A stretch of DNA of 64,000 nt from Desulfamplus sp. (GCA_015232555.1 JADFZJ010000003.1:57284-121283); one strand, 5' to 3'; shown: positions 45,867-55,396, numbered from the stretch's first letter. Numbers and translations: made by a program. Notes: a model not told the origin generated them from the sequence alone.

Positions 45867-47254
45867 GCAATAAATCCAGCTCCCAATACTTGCTCTCCAT
45901 CATAAAAAACAGCACACTGACCAGGAGTTACAGCAAGCTGAGGTTCATCAAAAATAACTTTTACATAATCACCATTACTGCAAGCAGCAATCTCTCCAAT
46001 ACTGCAATTTCGATTAAAATTATGATCATTATCAGCTTGAAGATGTCTGTTTATGCTGCTTTCAATAGTTAAAGTGGAATCAGAACCAGAATGGCTGTAG
46101 CGGATTTTAGTTACAGCCCTTAACGGTGATTTTAATATATCTGCTGCCGCTCTATCAGATAACCAATTGATGTTTATAATATTGCACTCTTTTTCAAATA
46201 ACTCCTCTTTAAAGCCGATAATCAGACGGTTATTTTCCATATCAATTTTTTTCACATAGTAGGGAGCGGGTCCAGGGCAGTTTAATCCTCTACGCTGACC
46301 TATTGTATAACAGTAAAGCCCCTTATGCCGTCCAACTACCTTGTTATCAGTGGTTACGATATCCCCTTCGGCAAATGGAATTTTTATTTCTGATACAAAC
46401 GAATCAACAGAATTTAAAAAATCCGATTGAACTAAAGTCTGTTTACTGAGTGTACATGATGGTGTGCATTTTGATGATATAAAATCAGCAAAAGAGTTTT
46501 CTCTAATAAAGCAGATATCTTGACTCTCTTTTTTGTGAATTGGCACAAGTCCATTTTTAGCAGCAATTGAGATAACCTCCTGCTTTGTCAAATCTCCAAG
46601 AGGGAAAACGGCGTGTTGTAGCTGTTCAGACGAGAGCATCGCGAGAAAATAGGACTGCTCTTTTAGGCTGTCTTTTCCCTTTAACAGAACAGTTAAAGTA
46701 TCACCATCTCTATTTGAAGAGAAAAAATCTCTGTCTAAAGCTCTGTCTCTGTTTAAAGAGAATGAGCTTCTATTTTCTAATCTTGCATAGTGACCAGTTG
46801 CTAAAAAATCAGCACCTAAATTTTTTGCAGCCTGATATAAAGCTCCAAATTTTATCTTTTGATTGCAGATAACACATGGATTAGGAGTCGTTCCTTTTTG
46901 ATAGGTCTCTGTAAAATAGGATACAACAGCCTCTTCAAACTGCACTTTTAGATCAACGCAATAAACTGGAATACCCAACTGTTCTGCTACTTGAGCAATA
47001 TTTTGACGATTAATATCTTGAGAAAACAGCTCATATCCAGTTGTAAAGTGAATTCCAAACAGATCAGGATATATCTTTTTCAGAAGAAAAGCTGCAACCA
47101 AAGAGTCAACACCACCGCTTAAAGCAACAGCCACACGTTTATTTATTGAATCATCTTTAATTTTAGTACTTTGCAAGATAGCACTATTCACAGCACTTCC
47201 CAACATATCGCTTTTCTCAGCACCTTTTACCTCTTTGTCGTTTCTATATTTCAC
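45863..47254 (-). CDS. mnmA: tRNA-specific 2-thiouridylase
   Basis: Puts sulfur on U34 of tRNA-Glu, -Gln and -Lys. Seen: ATP pyrophosphatase PP-loop VAVALSGGVDS at 41-51, GTTPNPCVICNQKIKFG with Cys127 and Cys130, ATGHYAR, KESQDICFI with the second active-site cysteine, and TPGQCAVFYDGEQVLGAG near the end. About 38 residues precede the PP-loop, longer than usual, and a low-complexity insert at about 161-185 (SLNRDRALDRDFFSSNRDGD) is unusual. It overlaps mtaB downstream and the NIL-ferredoxin gene upstream by 4 nt each. Confidence 0.95.
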   Translation of the reverse strand: MKYRNDKEVKGAEKSDMLGSAVNSAILQSTKIKDDSINKRVAVALSGGVDSLVAAFLLKKIYPDLFGIHFTTGYELFSQDINRQNIAQVAEQLGIPVYCVDLKVQFEEAVVSYFTETYQKGTTPNPCVICNQKIKFGALYQAAKNLGADFLATGHYARLENRSSFSLNRDRALDRDFFSSNRDGDTLTVLLKGKDSLKEQSYFLAMLSSEQLQHAVFPLGDLTKQEVISIAAKNGLVPIHKKESQDICFIRENSFADFISSKCTPSCTLSKQTLVQSDFLNSVDSFVSEIKIPFAEGDIVTTDNKVVGRHKGLYCYTIGQRRGLNCPGPAPYYVKKIDMENNRLIIGFKEELFEKECNIININWLSDRAAADILKSPLRAVTKIRYSHSGSDSTLTIESSINRHLQADNDHNFNRNCSIGEIAACSNGDYVKVIFDEPQLAVTPGQCAVFYDGEQVLGAGFIA

Positions 47255-47682
47255 TTCATCATATCTTCGCTGTTTTTAGAGTAAAGTCCCATTGCTCTTG
47301 ATGGGCATGTTACAATACAAAGTTCGCATACAGTGCACTTATCTTTGTCGTAAACTACCTCCATCTCTGGGCGTTTGATAGACAATGCCCCTGTTGGACA
47401 GACAGCAGTACAGGCACCGCAATGAGTACACTTTTGAGCGTCTCTCCAAATCTCCTGTTCTGCAGAGCTGACCCTTACCCCCTGATTTTTCAGATACTGC
47501 ACACCATGCTGGAAGTTATCACGAGTACCTGAAATCTCCAATACCATATAGCCATCCTTACGATTGGATACTTTGGCATTGAGAATATTAAAAATCAGAT
47601 CAAACTTTTTTGTAAGATAACAGACAACAGCTTTTTGAGCCACTTCTGGCGGAAAGTGAAGAATCAATATTTTTGAATACAA
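47251..47682 (-). CDS. NIL-domain ferredoxin
   Basis: Small iron-sulfur protein. Seen: N-terminal NIL domain (residues 1-72, ending YLKNQGVRVSS), a ligand-binding-like fold also found at the end of methionine ABC transporter ATPases, followed by two [4Fe-4S] motifs: CTHCGACTAVC (85-95) and CTVCELCIVTC (116-126). Known: NIL-ferredoxins occur in anaerobes and some have been linked to sulfur incorporation into homocysteine. Its 4-nt overlap with mnmA suggests it delivers electrons or sulfur for tRNA thiolation; that is inference. Length 143 residues. Confidence 0.88.
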   Translation of the reverse strand: MYSKILILHFPPEVAQKAVVCYLTKKFDLIFNILNAKVSNRKDGYMVLEISGTRDNFQHGVQYLKNQGVRVSSAEQEIWRDAQKCTHCGACTAVCPTGALSIKRPEMEVVYDKDKCTVCELCIVTCPSRAMGLYSKNSEDMMK

Positions 47683-47706
47683 GGTTTACCTCCATTATAA
47701 CATAAT

Positions 47707-48024
47707 TTAGTGCCTGATGGACTTTAGTGCACTCTCAAGGTTTTCTGTAATTCTTTCAGATAGTTCTGCTGTCTTGCGTAGAAGAATAGCTGCTTCTGAA
47801 AGATTTTGTCCCTCAGATTTATCTGATTCTGCCTTCTCTGCCCATGAAATATAACTCTCCTTATGGCTGTTGTTGTGATCAATCCAATTTTTGAGCAACA
47901 GAGAAAATTTTTGCCCCAAAGACATAGCACTCTCTGAATGGTGGTCATGGGATTGTTTATGTTCATCATGGTGATGATGATCTGAATGGCTGTGAGAATG
48001 GTCGTGATTTTTATGGTGTGTCAT
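47707..48024 (-). CDS. Histidine-rich small protein, probable metal binder
   Basis: Not a named family for me. Seen: the first 31 residues are extremely His/Asp/Ser-rich (HHKNHDHSHSHSDHHHHDEH), a pattern typical of nickel or zinc storage or delivery; the remaining 75 residues form a helical domain, LLLKNWIDHNNSHKESYISW then AEKAESDKSEGQNLSEAAIL, with further spaced His. No signal peptide. It lies 24 nt before the NIL-ferredoxin and 11 nt after the DisA_N-like gene. In a nickel-using organism (the window has a [NiFeSe] hydrogenase) nickel is a plausible ligand, but the neighbours do not show it. Confidence 0.75.
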   Translation of the reverse strand: MTHHKNHDHSHSHSDHHHHDEHKQSHDHHSESAMSLGQKFSLLLKNWIDHNNSHKESYISWAEKAESDKSEGQNLSEAAILLRKTAELSERITENLESALKSIRH

Positions 48025-48035
48025 TTTAACACTCC

Positions 48036-49487
48036 TTATAAATTTAAATGTTTTTTAAGAGTTTCGGGTTGATAAAGATACCCTGGCATCATGTTCCATA
48101 AGCAATGAGCATTTAGTTCAATTCCATGATAGATTATGGAAACAGGTCTATCAGAAGAGACAACAACTACAATGACATTTTCATGCTCTGCTGTAAACCT
48201 TAGAGCAGAATTATATCGTGCTCCCCTTCCTATGTTTTCTAACGGGATGGATTTACCATCAAGCAGACAGCCGAATCCTATAAGATCACATGTTGACATG
48301 ATATGAAGTGCTCCATCAATCTTAATCAGAGAAGATGCAAGGTTGAAATACTCCTCCTTGCGAAGATCAAGCGGCGGATCAAGTATGTGCCCTGACAACA
48401 CTATAGGCTCATCAGTAATATTAAGCACAAGCGTTGCTCCATGCCTTTTGTTCTGTGCAGTATGAACAAGTTTGGATACTAATAGAAAAAGCTCTGTGCA
48501 GGTTAAAGGATCAAGCTTAAAGTCAAACAACAGCTCTTCAAGTTCAACGAGTTTTGCACGTCTTGTTGTTGAGTGAAATGAACCATCAAAAAAACTGCAT
48601 ATTGGTTCACCTGCAATTTCAACAAATCCATAATCTCCATTGAAAAAAGCTGAGACAGCATAATTTGGCACAGGAGAGTCTGATATTCCTATGATGCTAT
48701 TGCCATCTGATACCAATATTCTGTTAGAATACTCCACCGAAAGCATAAGTTTTCTTACATGTTTGATATTGTTGGTAAATGGGCGTTCCAATCTTTTAAT
48801 CTTGGCAAGAAAATGGAGATCGTTTAGAAACTCTGAATCTAAAAAAACAAGGCGTCCTCTTGGCCAATACCCCTCTTCCTTTGTTTTGGAGAGCTTCAAA
48901 ATAATATCCAATATCGGTTGGATCATCATCTTTGCATCAATGCCAAGATGATGGTTTCTCAAATCCACAATATGATCTTCAATTGCATGAAGCGAATAGT
49001 TCTCAAGCACATGCCCTGAACTCCACATTGCAATATTTTCCATCGAAAAATCTTGAGACATGAGCCAGCCTGCATGTTCAAGCCACCGTTCCGTAGGATA
49101 GATTGAACACATATTAGGGTGGTGATCTGTAAACCACATCTGATAAAAAAAAGACCTTGAACTGCCTCCAAAAGATATGGTGCCTGCCAATTGAAGATTA
49201 TCAGACGTAATAAAATGCCCATCAGGTTGACTTTCTGTAGCCTGAGCTAAACTATCTCTCCATGCTGCATTATCAAAATAGAGTTCTTTAAGTCTAAGCT
49301 CATGTTCTTTTAGAAGCTGCTGAGGATCATAAATACGTAATGGATCAGAGTATCGGCGGGCATAGATCAGTGCTACCCTGCTATACTGGGAAAAATTTGA
49401 CAACCCCTCAACAAGACCATTATAAATATTTTGAATGGCTAAATTACAATATTTCTCCTTAAGTATATTATATGTTCTCAAAGACAT
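48036..49487 (-). CDS. DisA_N/DAC-like nucleotide-binding protein with large N-terminal sensor region
   Basis: Possible diadenylate cyclase (c-di-AMP synthase) or sensor derived from one. Seen: residues 340-455 match the DAC pattern: KRHGATLVLN, then KIDGALHIMSTC with the DGA motif at 391-393, and IGRGARYNSALRF (422-429) in place of the RHRAA motif of canonical cyclases. The substitution of the second motif leaves activity uncertain; sensor-type members with such changes are known. The first 330 residues have no domain I recognise (FGGSSRSFFYQMWFTDHHPN, GYWPRGRLVFLDSEF). No membrane segments. 11 nt upstream of the His-rich gene. Confidence 0.7.
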   Translation of the reverse strand: MSLRTYNILKEKYCNLAIQNIYNGLVEGLSNFSQYSRVALIYARRYSDPLRIYDPQQLLKEHELRLKELYFDNAAWRDSLAQATESQPDGHFITSDNLQLAGTISFGGSSRSFFYQMWFTDHHPNMCSIYPTERWLEHAGWLMSQDFSMENIAMWSSGHVLENYSLHAIEDHIVDLRNHHLGIDAKMMIQPILDIILKLSKTKEEGYWPRGRLVFLDSEFLNDLHFLAKIKRLERPFTNNIKHVRKLMLSVEYSNRILVSDGNSIIGISDSPVPNYAVSAFFNGDYGFVEIAGEPICSFFDGSFHSTTRRAKLVELEELLFDFKLDPLTCTELFLLVSKLVHTAQNKRHGATLVLNITDEPIVLSGHILDPPLDLRKEEYFNLASSLIKIDGALHIMSTCDLIGFGCLLDGKSIPLENIGRGARYNSALRFTAEHENVIVVVVSSDRPVSIIYHGIELNAHCLWNMMPGYLYQPETLKKHLNL

Positions 49488-49577
49488 CAGTAATCTCTCA
49501 GTAATTGTTCGGAATTTATCTCTTTTCTGACTACCATTTTATGTTTTATTTTTTACAGAAGCCAACACTATTGAAGG

Positions 49578-50318
49578 TTATTTTTTTATCGAACCATAAC
49601 TTTTAAACTTTTCTATAACCCTTTCCATCTCATCGTCAGGAAGAATAACTGGTCTGCCGATAGACTCTGCCTGATAACAGATTCGTGCTACCAATTCAAT
49701 CTCTTCGGCAGTATTAAAAGCATTGTGAATAGTGTTTCCCACTGCAACTAAACCGTGATTAGCAAGAAGAGCGGCATTATAACTGCCAATAGATGAAGTG
49801 ATATTTTCTGCAAGCTGCTTTGTTCCAAAGGTGGCATAAGGAGCTACAGGCACTTTGCTTCCTGCAAAGGCAACAAGATAGTGAACAGGGGGAATTTCTC
49901 TGTTAAGACAGGCAAAAGTGGTGGCATATGGAGAGTGTGTGTGGACTACAGCATTTATATCTGACCTGTTTAGGTAGAGAGCAATGTGGAATCCTGCTTC
50001 GCTGGAGGGCTTCAGAGATTGATGGTCAGAGATTTTGTTAGAGTTTATAGAATAATTAGAGTGTATAGAATAACCATAACCTTCGTAGTTTTTATAATCA
50101 AAATCCTGAGAAGAAGATATATTTCCATCAATATCAAGTAAAATAATATCCTCAGGGGTTAGTTCAGGATATTCAATACCGCTTGGTGTAATGGCAATTA
50201 ACCCTTCACTTCTATTGAAAATACTCAAGTTGCCTCCAGAGCCTGTTGTAAGTCCGGATTTTAGCATTTTAAGCGAGTATTTTATAATTTCTTCACGTTC
50301 ATGTAAAAGTTTCATCAT
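49578..50318 (-). CDS. Class II aldolase/adducin-family protein
   Basis: Probable L-fuculose-phosphate-type aldolase or a related methylthioribulose/ribulose-phosphate enzyme, zinc-dependent. Seen: LKSGLTTGSGGNLS, AITPSGIEY, the zinc-binding VVHTHSPYATTFA and ALLANHGLVAVG. An insertion of about 35 residues before the HTH (YEGYGYSIHSNYSINSNKIS) is unusual, and its DNA repeats a motif like TTTATAGAATAA. Start: ATG at 50318 is used; a TTG at 50354 would add 12 residues, and neither has a strong ribosome-binding site. 90 nt upstream of the DisA_N-like gene. Confidence 0.85.
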   Translation of the reverse strand: MMKLLHEREEIIKYSLKMLKSGLTTGSGGNLSIFNRSEGLIAITPSGIEYPELTPEDIILLDIDGNISSSQDFDYKNYEGYGYSIHSNYSINSNKISDHQSLKPSSEAGFHIALYLNRSDINAVVHTHSPYATTFACLNREIPPVHYLVAFAGSKVPVAPYATFGTKQLAENITSSIGSYNAALLANHGLVAVGNTIHNAFNTAEEIELVARICYQAESIGRPVILPDDEMERVIEKFKSYGSIKK

Positions 50319-50487
50319 GGCAGATGAGATACCCTTCTTTAATGACCTTTGCAAGCAATTTTTTGGTATTGTAAATTTTTTGAATGGCTGTTATTAAAGC
50401 AAAAATTAGATATTATTAGTTAAATAATCAATTCAATATTATTGCTCTATTATAATGTGCTTTATAATCAAAAATAGGTGATGACAA

Positions 50488-51453
50488 ATGAAAAAGATCA
50501 AAAAAAACTATTTTATTATTCAGGAATTTCAATCTAAGAATAATTGCAGCAAAGCTGCTGATGCTCTTTTATATGAAAGTCTATTAACTCACTTCCATTT
50601 TGCGTTGTGTAAGTCATTGCATGTTCGTTATATAGTATTAGTTTTAATATATTCTTTAATAGCAGCAATATCTTCAATAGTAGCAATACCTTCGATTTTT
50701 GCAGAGACAGGATATGTTTCTGACATGCTGATTCTAAGTCTCAAAGAGGGACCCGGAAGACAATACACCACCACCAAAACATTAAGAAGCAATACAAAAA
50801 TTGAGATAATTGAAACTGCTGACAGGTTTATTAAAGTGCGGACAGAAGAGGGAGATATTGGTTGGGTGGAGTCTCAATATATTACAAAGGAACTGCCTAA
50901 AGCCTTTATTATTGAGCAGCTAAACAAGAAAATAGCACTTCTTGAAGGGAAAAATCCAAATTCTGAACTTGTTGAGGATGTTGCTGCTATCAGTCAAATT
51001 GAAGATACAACAACTCAGCCTGCACCATCAAAAAGTGATTTTAATATTAAAGAGACTGAATACATAAACAAAATTAAATCTCTGGAAACTGACTTAAACA
51101 GCCAGCTTGAAAAGAACAGACTTCTTGAAACTCAATTAAAGAACTCAAAATCAGAGCAAAATCAGATAAAGCTTGAGCAGACTCAGAAAAATACTTCTAT
51201 CAGTAACAGCAACATAGACAATTCAAATATTATAGAGAATGATATTCAAGAGAATAGCGAACAAGAAAATAGTGATGATGACTCATCATTCTTTTTAGGG
51301 AAAAATATGATGGTACTGCCAGATGATGATGTTCTAAAAACGTCAATGATCAAGTGGTTTTGTGCAGGAGCTGGTGTTATGATAGCAGGATGGTTTATCG
51401 GCAGGAGTTTTTCAGCAGGAGGAAGAAGGGTAAGAGGAGGGCTTCTTGACTGA
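50488..51453 (+). CDS. SH3 domain protein with C-terminal membrane anchor (TIGR04211-like)
   Basis: Envelope protein of unknown function, YgiM-like. Seen: an unusually long cytoplasmic-type lead of about 46 residues, then a signal-like hydrophobic stretch (YIVLVLIYSLIAAISSIVAI) ending IFA|ET near 72; bacterial SH3 domain at about 76-134 (SLKEGPGRQYTTTKTLRS ... DIGWVESQYI); a coiled coil to about 225; an Asn/Glu/Ser-rich linker; and a C-terminal membrane helix (FCAGAGVMIAGWFIGRSF) with a basic tail. A start inside the lead (for example TTG near codon 40) would give a normal signal peptide. Convergent with the S1 gene. Confidence 0.82.
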   Translation: MKKIKKNYFIIQEFQSKNNCSKAADALLYESLLTHFHFALCKSLHVRYIVLVLIYSLIAAISSIVAIPSIFAETGYVSDMLILSLKEGPGRQYTTTKTLRSNTKIEIIETADRFIKVRTEEGDIGWVESQYITKELPKAFIIEQLNKKIALLEGKNPNSELVEDVAAISQIEDTTTQPAPSKSDFNIKETEYINKIKSLETDLNSQLEKNRLLETQLKNSKSEQNQIKLEQTQKNTSISNSNIDNSNIIENDIQENSEQENSDDDSSFFLGKNMMVLPDDDVLKTSMIKWFCAGAGVMIAGWFIGRSFSAGGRRVRGGLLD

Positions 51454-51460
51454 ATCAGAT

Positions 51461-51495
51461 ACCCCTCCTCCTCCCTCAATAGTGGCTGGAGGGGT
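51461..51495. terminator. Shared hairpin between convergent SH3 and S1 genes
   Basis: ACCCCTCC (51461-51468) pairs with GGAGGGGT (51488-51495) around a 19-nt loop; its right arm touches the S1 gene's stop codon. Confidence 0.55.
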
Positions 51496-52964
51496 TACTT
51501 CTTGTTCATAGCCTCCATCAGTAGTGCTCCCATGCTTCCAATACTCTGGCTTTTATTCTCGTTTGCAGCAAATTTTCTCCAGTCGTTACCTTCCTTAGCA
51601 TCTGGAGGTGCGAGGCTAATACGTCTGCTCTCCTCGCTTATTTCAGCAATCATTACATTCACCATATCGCCAGGTTTCAGCCTCTCATAATTTGAAGGTT
51701 CCGAAGCCTTGGATATAACAGAAGCTGGAAGAAGTCCTGTAACGCCAGGCTCAAGGTTTAGAAACAAACCAAATTTTTCTCTTTTTTCGACCTTACCCTC
51801 CACAACCGTTCCTGCAGGATATCTTGATTCTGCACCATTCCATGGATCTCCATGAGCATCTTTCATGCTTAAAGATATCCGCTTGTTGTTAAGGTCAATC
51901 TCCTTAATAATAACCTGAACCATCTGCCCCTGTTCCAGCATATCATCAGCTTTTAGCACACGCTTTGTATGGCTCATTTCGCTTAAATGGACAAGCCCGT
52001 CAACGCCCGGAGCTATTTCGATAAAAGCACCGAACGTAGCAAGCCTCACCACTTTTCCTGTAACTTGCTGTCCGACTGAAAATGTCTGTTCTGCACGCTC
52101 CCACGGATCCTGCGTAGTCTGTCTGATAGATAGAGAAATTTTAGACACATCAGAGTCATCTCTATTACGACCGCCTTCTTTCTTTTCAATTTTGAGTATT
52201 TTTACGCTGACAAGCTCATCTTGAACCAATGCTTCATCTGTTTTTTCTACCCTTGACCAACTAAGTTCAGAAATATGAGCCATTCCCTCAACTCCAGGAG
52301 CAAGCTCTATAAAAGCACCGTAAGGCATTATTTTAATGACCCTGCCTTGAACAATATCACCTTCTGAGATTGTTTTAAGATAGCTGTCTCGGCTCTCCTG
52401 TATGTCACGGCTCATAAGGTCTCTTCTGGAAAGCACAATATTTTTGCCACCTTCAGCAAAGCGGGTAATAAGGAAACTGAGCGTTTTACCAAGATATTCT
52501 TCTTGATTTTCTACATACTTGACATCTATTTGGCTTACAGGACAAAATGCCCTTTTCCCCATAATATCAACGCTGAAACCTCCTTTGATAATACCTGATA
52601 CCTTCCCTTCAACTGGAGTGTGGTTTGCAGCCGCATCCTCAAGCAGTGCAGCATATCCTGCACCTGAAAGTGCTCGTGAGAGTATTATCTCGCTCTCGTT
52701 TAATGAGACTACATAAAGATTGAGTTTATCTCCAACTTTATAAGGCAACTGCCCATTTTCATCCAAAAGCTCTGCTTTTTCAACCACACCGTCACTTTTT
52801 GAGCCTGTACTGACATAGACGCTGCTTTTACCTATAGAGATAATCGTACCATATATCTTATCTCCCTGGCGTATATCATTACCATCTTCTGCATCATAGG
52901 AATCTAAAAGGTCTGCAAAACTCTCTTCGTTTTGAGGCTCGTCATTTTCAAACATCTCTGCCAT
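51495..52964 (-). CDS. S1 RNA-binding protein with five S1 domains (RpsA-like)
   Basis: Ribosomal protein S1 homologue or S1-like translation/RNA factor. Seen: five S1 folds near residues 34-98, 116-180, 203-281, 299-367 and 385-452; the third and fourth contain the best cores (PYGAFIELAPGVEGMAHISE; FGAFIEIAPGVDGLVHLSEM) and end in KISLS/RISLS. E. coli S1 has six domains and 557 residues, so this 489-residue version is one domain shorter, with an acidic lead in place of the ribosome-docking part. It may be an S1 paralogue. GGAGAA precedes the ATG. Confidence 0.88.
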   Translation of the reverse strand: MAEMFENDEPQNEESFADLLDSYDAEDGNDIRQGDKIYGTIISIGKSSVYVSTGSKSDGVVEKAELLDENGQLPYKVGDKLNLYVVSLNESEIILSRALSGAGYAALLEDAAANHTPVEGKVSGIIKGGFSVDIMGKRAFCPVSQIDVKYVENQEEYLGKTLSFLITRFAEGGKNIVLSRRDLMSRDIQESRDSYLKTISEGDIVQGRVIKIMPYGAFIELAPGVEGMAHISELSWSRVEKTDEALVQDELVSVKILKIEKKEGGRNRDDSDVSKISLSIRQTTQDPWERAEQTFSVGQQVTGKVVRLATFGAFIEIAPGVDGLVHLSEMSHTKRVLKADDMLEQGQMVQVIIKEIDLNNKRISLSMKDAHGDPWNGAESRYPAGTVVEGKVEKREKFGLFLNLEPGVTGLLPASVISKASEPSNYERLKPGDMVNVMIAEISEESRRISLAPPDAKEGNDWRKFAANENKSQSIGSMGALLMEAMNKK

Positions 52965-53056
52965 TTTTAATTCTCCTGAACATAGTTTATTTTTTTAAGA
53001 CTGTTGATAATAGCACATTGCATGGTTGCGTCAAGATTATGCTAAAAATCAAGCTG

Positions 53057-53986
53057 TTAGGACAAAATATTTAACCAGATTGTGAAACTTACTGCTGAGA
53101 GCATTGTACATGCAGAAAGTGCTCCAACAGCAAAATCAGGCTCGCCATCCATCTCTTGTGCCATTACATAGACCATTGTTGCAGTAGGGGATGCAAGCAG
53201 TATTAATGCAGGCAGATATTCAGATGATGGAATTGAAAAAAGTCTAAATAGTAAGACTCCAACAGCAGGCATCAGAATCAATTTAAAGACGCTTATCTCA
53301 ACTATCTGAAGTATATATGAGCGGATAACATTAAACGAGATAGTCGCCCCTATCAATAACAGTGCAAGAGGAAGTGCCATACCACTTAAAATTGAGAGAG
53401 TTCTGTCCAAAATCATCGGAAGTTGAATCTCAGATAGAGAAAAAATTATGCCGACTATTGCTGATAGAATGATAGGATGTCTTACAATGGCTTTAAGATT
53501 TGATTTTAAAGTATCTCTTTTTCTCTTATTGTTGCCTTTGCCTGAATAACATTGCAGAACCGCAACAGCTAAAATATTTTGAAGTATCATTATAAATCCT
53601 GCAAATATACTTGCATTTGCAAATCCTGAATCCCCAAGATAATAAAATACAACCGCAAGACCTATATATCCAAAATTTCCATGAAAGGAGCTTTGTATAA
53701 AAGTGCCTTTCACATTTTCGGGGATTCCTGAAAAGGCTGTAATCAACCATGCACTGATTGCAACAAAAAAAAGCGAAGCAAATGTGATAAGCAGAATTTT
53801 TATATTAAACTCGTCATGAAAAGATGCTTTTGCAACTGCACTAAAGATCATGGCTGGAATTGCAATGTAATAGACAATCTTGTTTGCAGGCATAAGAAAA
53901 GCAGGCGGCATAAAATCTCTTTTTTTGATAAACCAGCCGATAAAAATTATCATAAAAATTGGTATAATTGTTGCGACAATCCGCAT
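53057..53986 (-). CDS. AEC-family (auxin efflux carrier-like) permease
   Basis: Inner-membrane secondary transporter. Seen: 309 residues with about ten hydrophobic segments in two sets of five, a hydrophilic centre (CYSGKGNNKRKRDTLKSNLK) and AIVRHPIILSAIVGIIFS at the start of the second half, characteristic of AEC/malonate-malate type carriers; FIQSSFHGNFGYIGLAVVF matches the conserved Asn-Gly loop. Substrate is unknown. 92 nt upstream of the S1 gene on the same strand, with no obvious link. Confidence 0.88.
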   Translation of the reverse strand: MRIVATIIPIFMIIFIGWFIKKRDFMPPAFLMPANKIVYYIAIPAMIFSAVAKASFHDEFNIKILLITFASLFFVAISAWLITAFSGIPENVKGTFIQSSFHGNFGYIGLAVVFYYLGDSGFANASIFAGFIMILQNILAVAVLQCYSGKGNNKRKRDTLKSNLKAIVRHPIILSAIVGIIFSLSEIQLPMILDRTLSILSGMALPLALLLIGATISFNVIRSYILQIVEISVFKLILMPAVGVLLFRLFSIPSSEYLPALILLASPTATMVYVMAQEMDGEPDFAVGALSACTMLSAVSFTIWLNILS

Positions 53987-54235
53987 AATCTCTACTAAAC
54001 CTCACCAATTAAATATAAATAAACAGCTTAATTAATAATTCCAATATTATGGTTAAACAGACGGAATAATGCCATACTTGAAAAACATAGATGTTGCAAT
54101 GTTTTTTATTTCAGATAAAAATGGTGTTGGATATTTTAAAAAAAGTTGAATAAAGTGAAAATTGATTAAGATATACGCCACCTTAAAACTGTTATTATTT
54201 AAAACAAGAATGAACAACACAACAAGGAGGGGATT

Positions 54236-55396
54236 ATGGCATTATGGGACAAGGTAAAAGCTGAATTTATTGATATTATTGAATGGACTGATGACTCTTC
54301 TAATACAATGGTTTACCGTTTTCCACGATACGACAACGAGATTAAATACAGTGCCCAGCTTATTGTCCGCCAATCTCAGGCTGCGGTGTTTGTGAAAAGA
54401 GGACAGATTGCAGATGTATTTCCCTCTGGTCACTACACTCTTGATGCTGATAACCTCCCGATTCTTGCAACCCTTGCTGGATGGAAATATGGTTTTCATA
54501 GCCCTTTTAAAGCAGAAATTTATTTTGTTAATCTGAAAAATTTTACAAACCTTAAATGGGGTACAAAAAATCCTGTAATTTTACGAGACCCAGAGTTCGG
54601 AGCTGTCAGACTCAGGGCATTTGGTACCTATGTCGTTAAAATATCTGATCCTGCACGATTTATCAGAGAAATTGTCGGAACAGACGGGCATTTTACGCTT
54701 GAAAAAGTTACAGACCAGCTCAGAAATCTTATTATCACACGTTTTTCTGATCTTTTAGGAGATAGAAATATACCCGTGCTTGATCTGACTGCAAGTTACG
54801 ATGAGCTGTCAAGGGTGCTTACAAAGATCATTTCACCTGAATTTTTAGAATATGGTCTTGATATCACAAAACTTCTTGTAGAAAATATCTCATTCCCCAC
54901 CGAAGTTGAAGAGGCTATGGATAAACGAAGCAGCATGGGAATTATTGGAAATTTAGATAATTACTTTAAATTTCAGAGTGCCAATGCAATGGAGATGGCT
55001 GCACGTAATCCGAGTGGAGATGCAGGGGCTGGCGTGGGAATGGGTATGGGATTTGCCATGGCTAATCAGATGACAGAAGCAATGAGAAGGCAATCTGTAA
55101 CTGAGGCTGATTCACAACAAAAATCTTCTACAACATTAGACAGACCTTATGTGAACACAGAGTCATCACCACCCCCGCTTCCAGCGACAGAACCTTTTGT
55201 GGAGTATTATATTGCTGGAAAAGGTGAAAAAATTGGTCCTTTGGAACTTAAAGTTATTCTTAGTAATATAAAAAAAGAGAAGATAAGGCCTGATACGTTG
55301 ATATGGAGACAAGGGCTTGAAGGGTGGCAGAAAGCAGACACTATTGAGGAGATGAAATCTGCATTTAAAAGTGTTCCTCCACCACTTCCAGAATAA
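54236..55396 (+). CDS. SPFH-domain (YdjI/virion-core-like) protein with C-terminal GYF domain
   Basis: Seen: residues 1-290 form the SPFH variant known from YdjI-like proteins (IVRQSQAAVFVKRGQIADVF, FPSGHYTLDADNLPILATLA, RLRAFGTYVVKISDPARFI), followed by a Gly/Met-rich linker (GAGVGMGMGFAMANQM), a proline-rich stretch and a GYF_2 domain at about 323-377 with the conserved IGPL, Trp357 and Trp364. Known: such proteins help organise membrane-stress complexes in other bacteria. 68 nt before a triple zinc-ribbon protein, a frequent partnership. AAGGAGGGG precedes the ATG. Confidence 0.85.
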   Translation: MALWDKVKAEFIDIIEWTDDSSNTMVYRFPRYDNEIKYSAQLIVRQSQAAVFVKRGQIADVFPSGHYTLDADNLPILATLAGWKYGFHSPFKAEIYFVNLKNFTNLKWGTKNPVILRDPEFGAVRLRAFGTYVVKISDPARFIREIVGTDGHFTLEKVTDQLRNLIITRFSDLLGDRNIPVLDLTASYDELSRVLTKIISPEFLEYGLDITKLLVENISFPTEVEEAMDKRSSMGIIGNLDNYFKFQSANAMEMAARNPSGDAGAGVGMGMGFAMANQMTEAMRRQSVTEADSQQKSSTTLDRPYVNTESSPPPLPATEPFVEYYIAGKGEKIGPLELKVILSNIKKEKIRPDTLIWRQGLEGWQKADTIEEMKSAFKSVPPPLPE

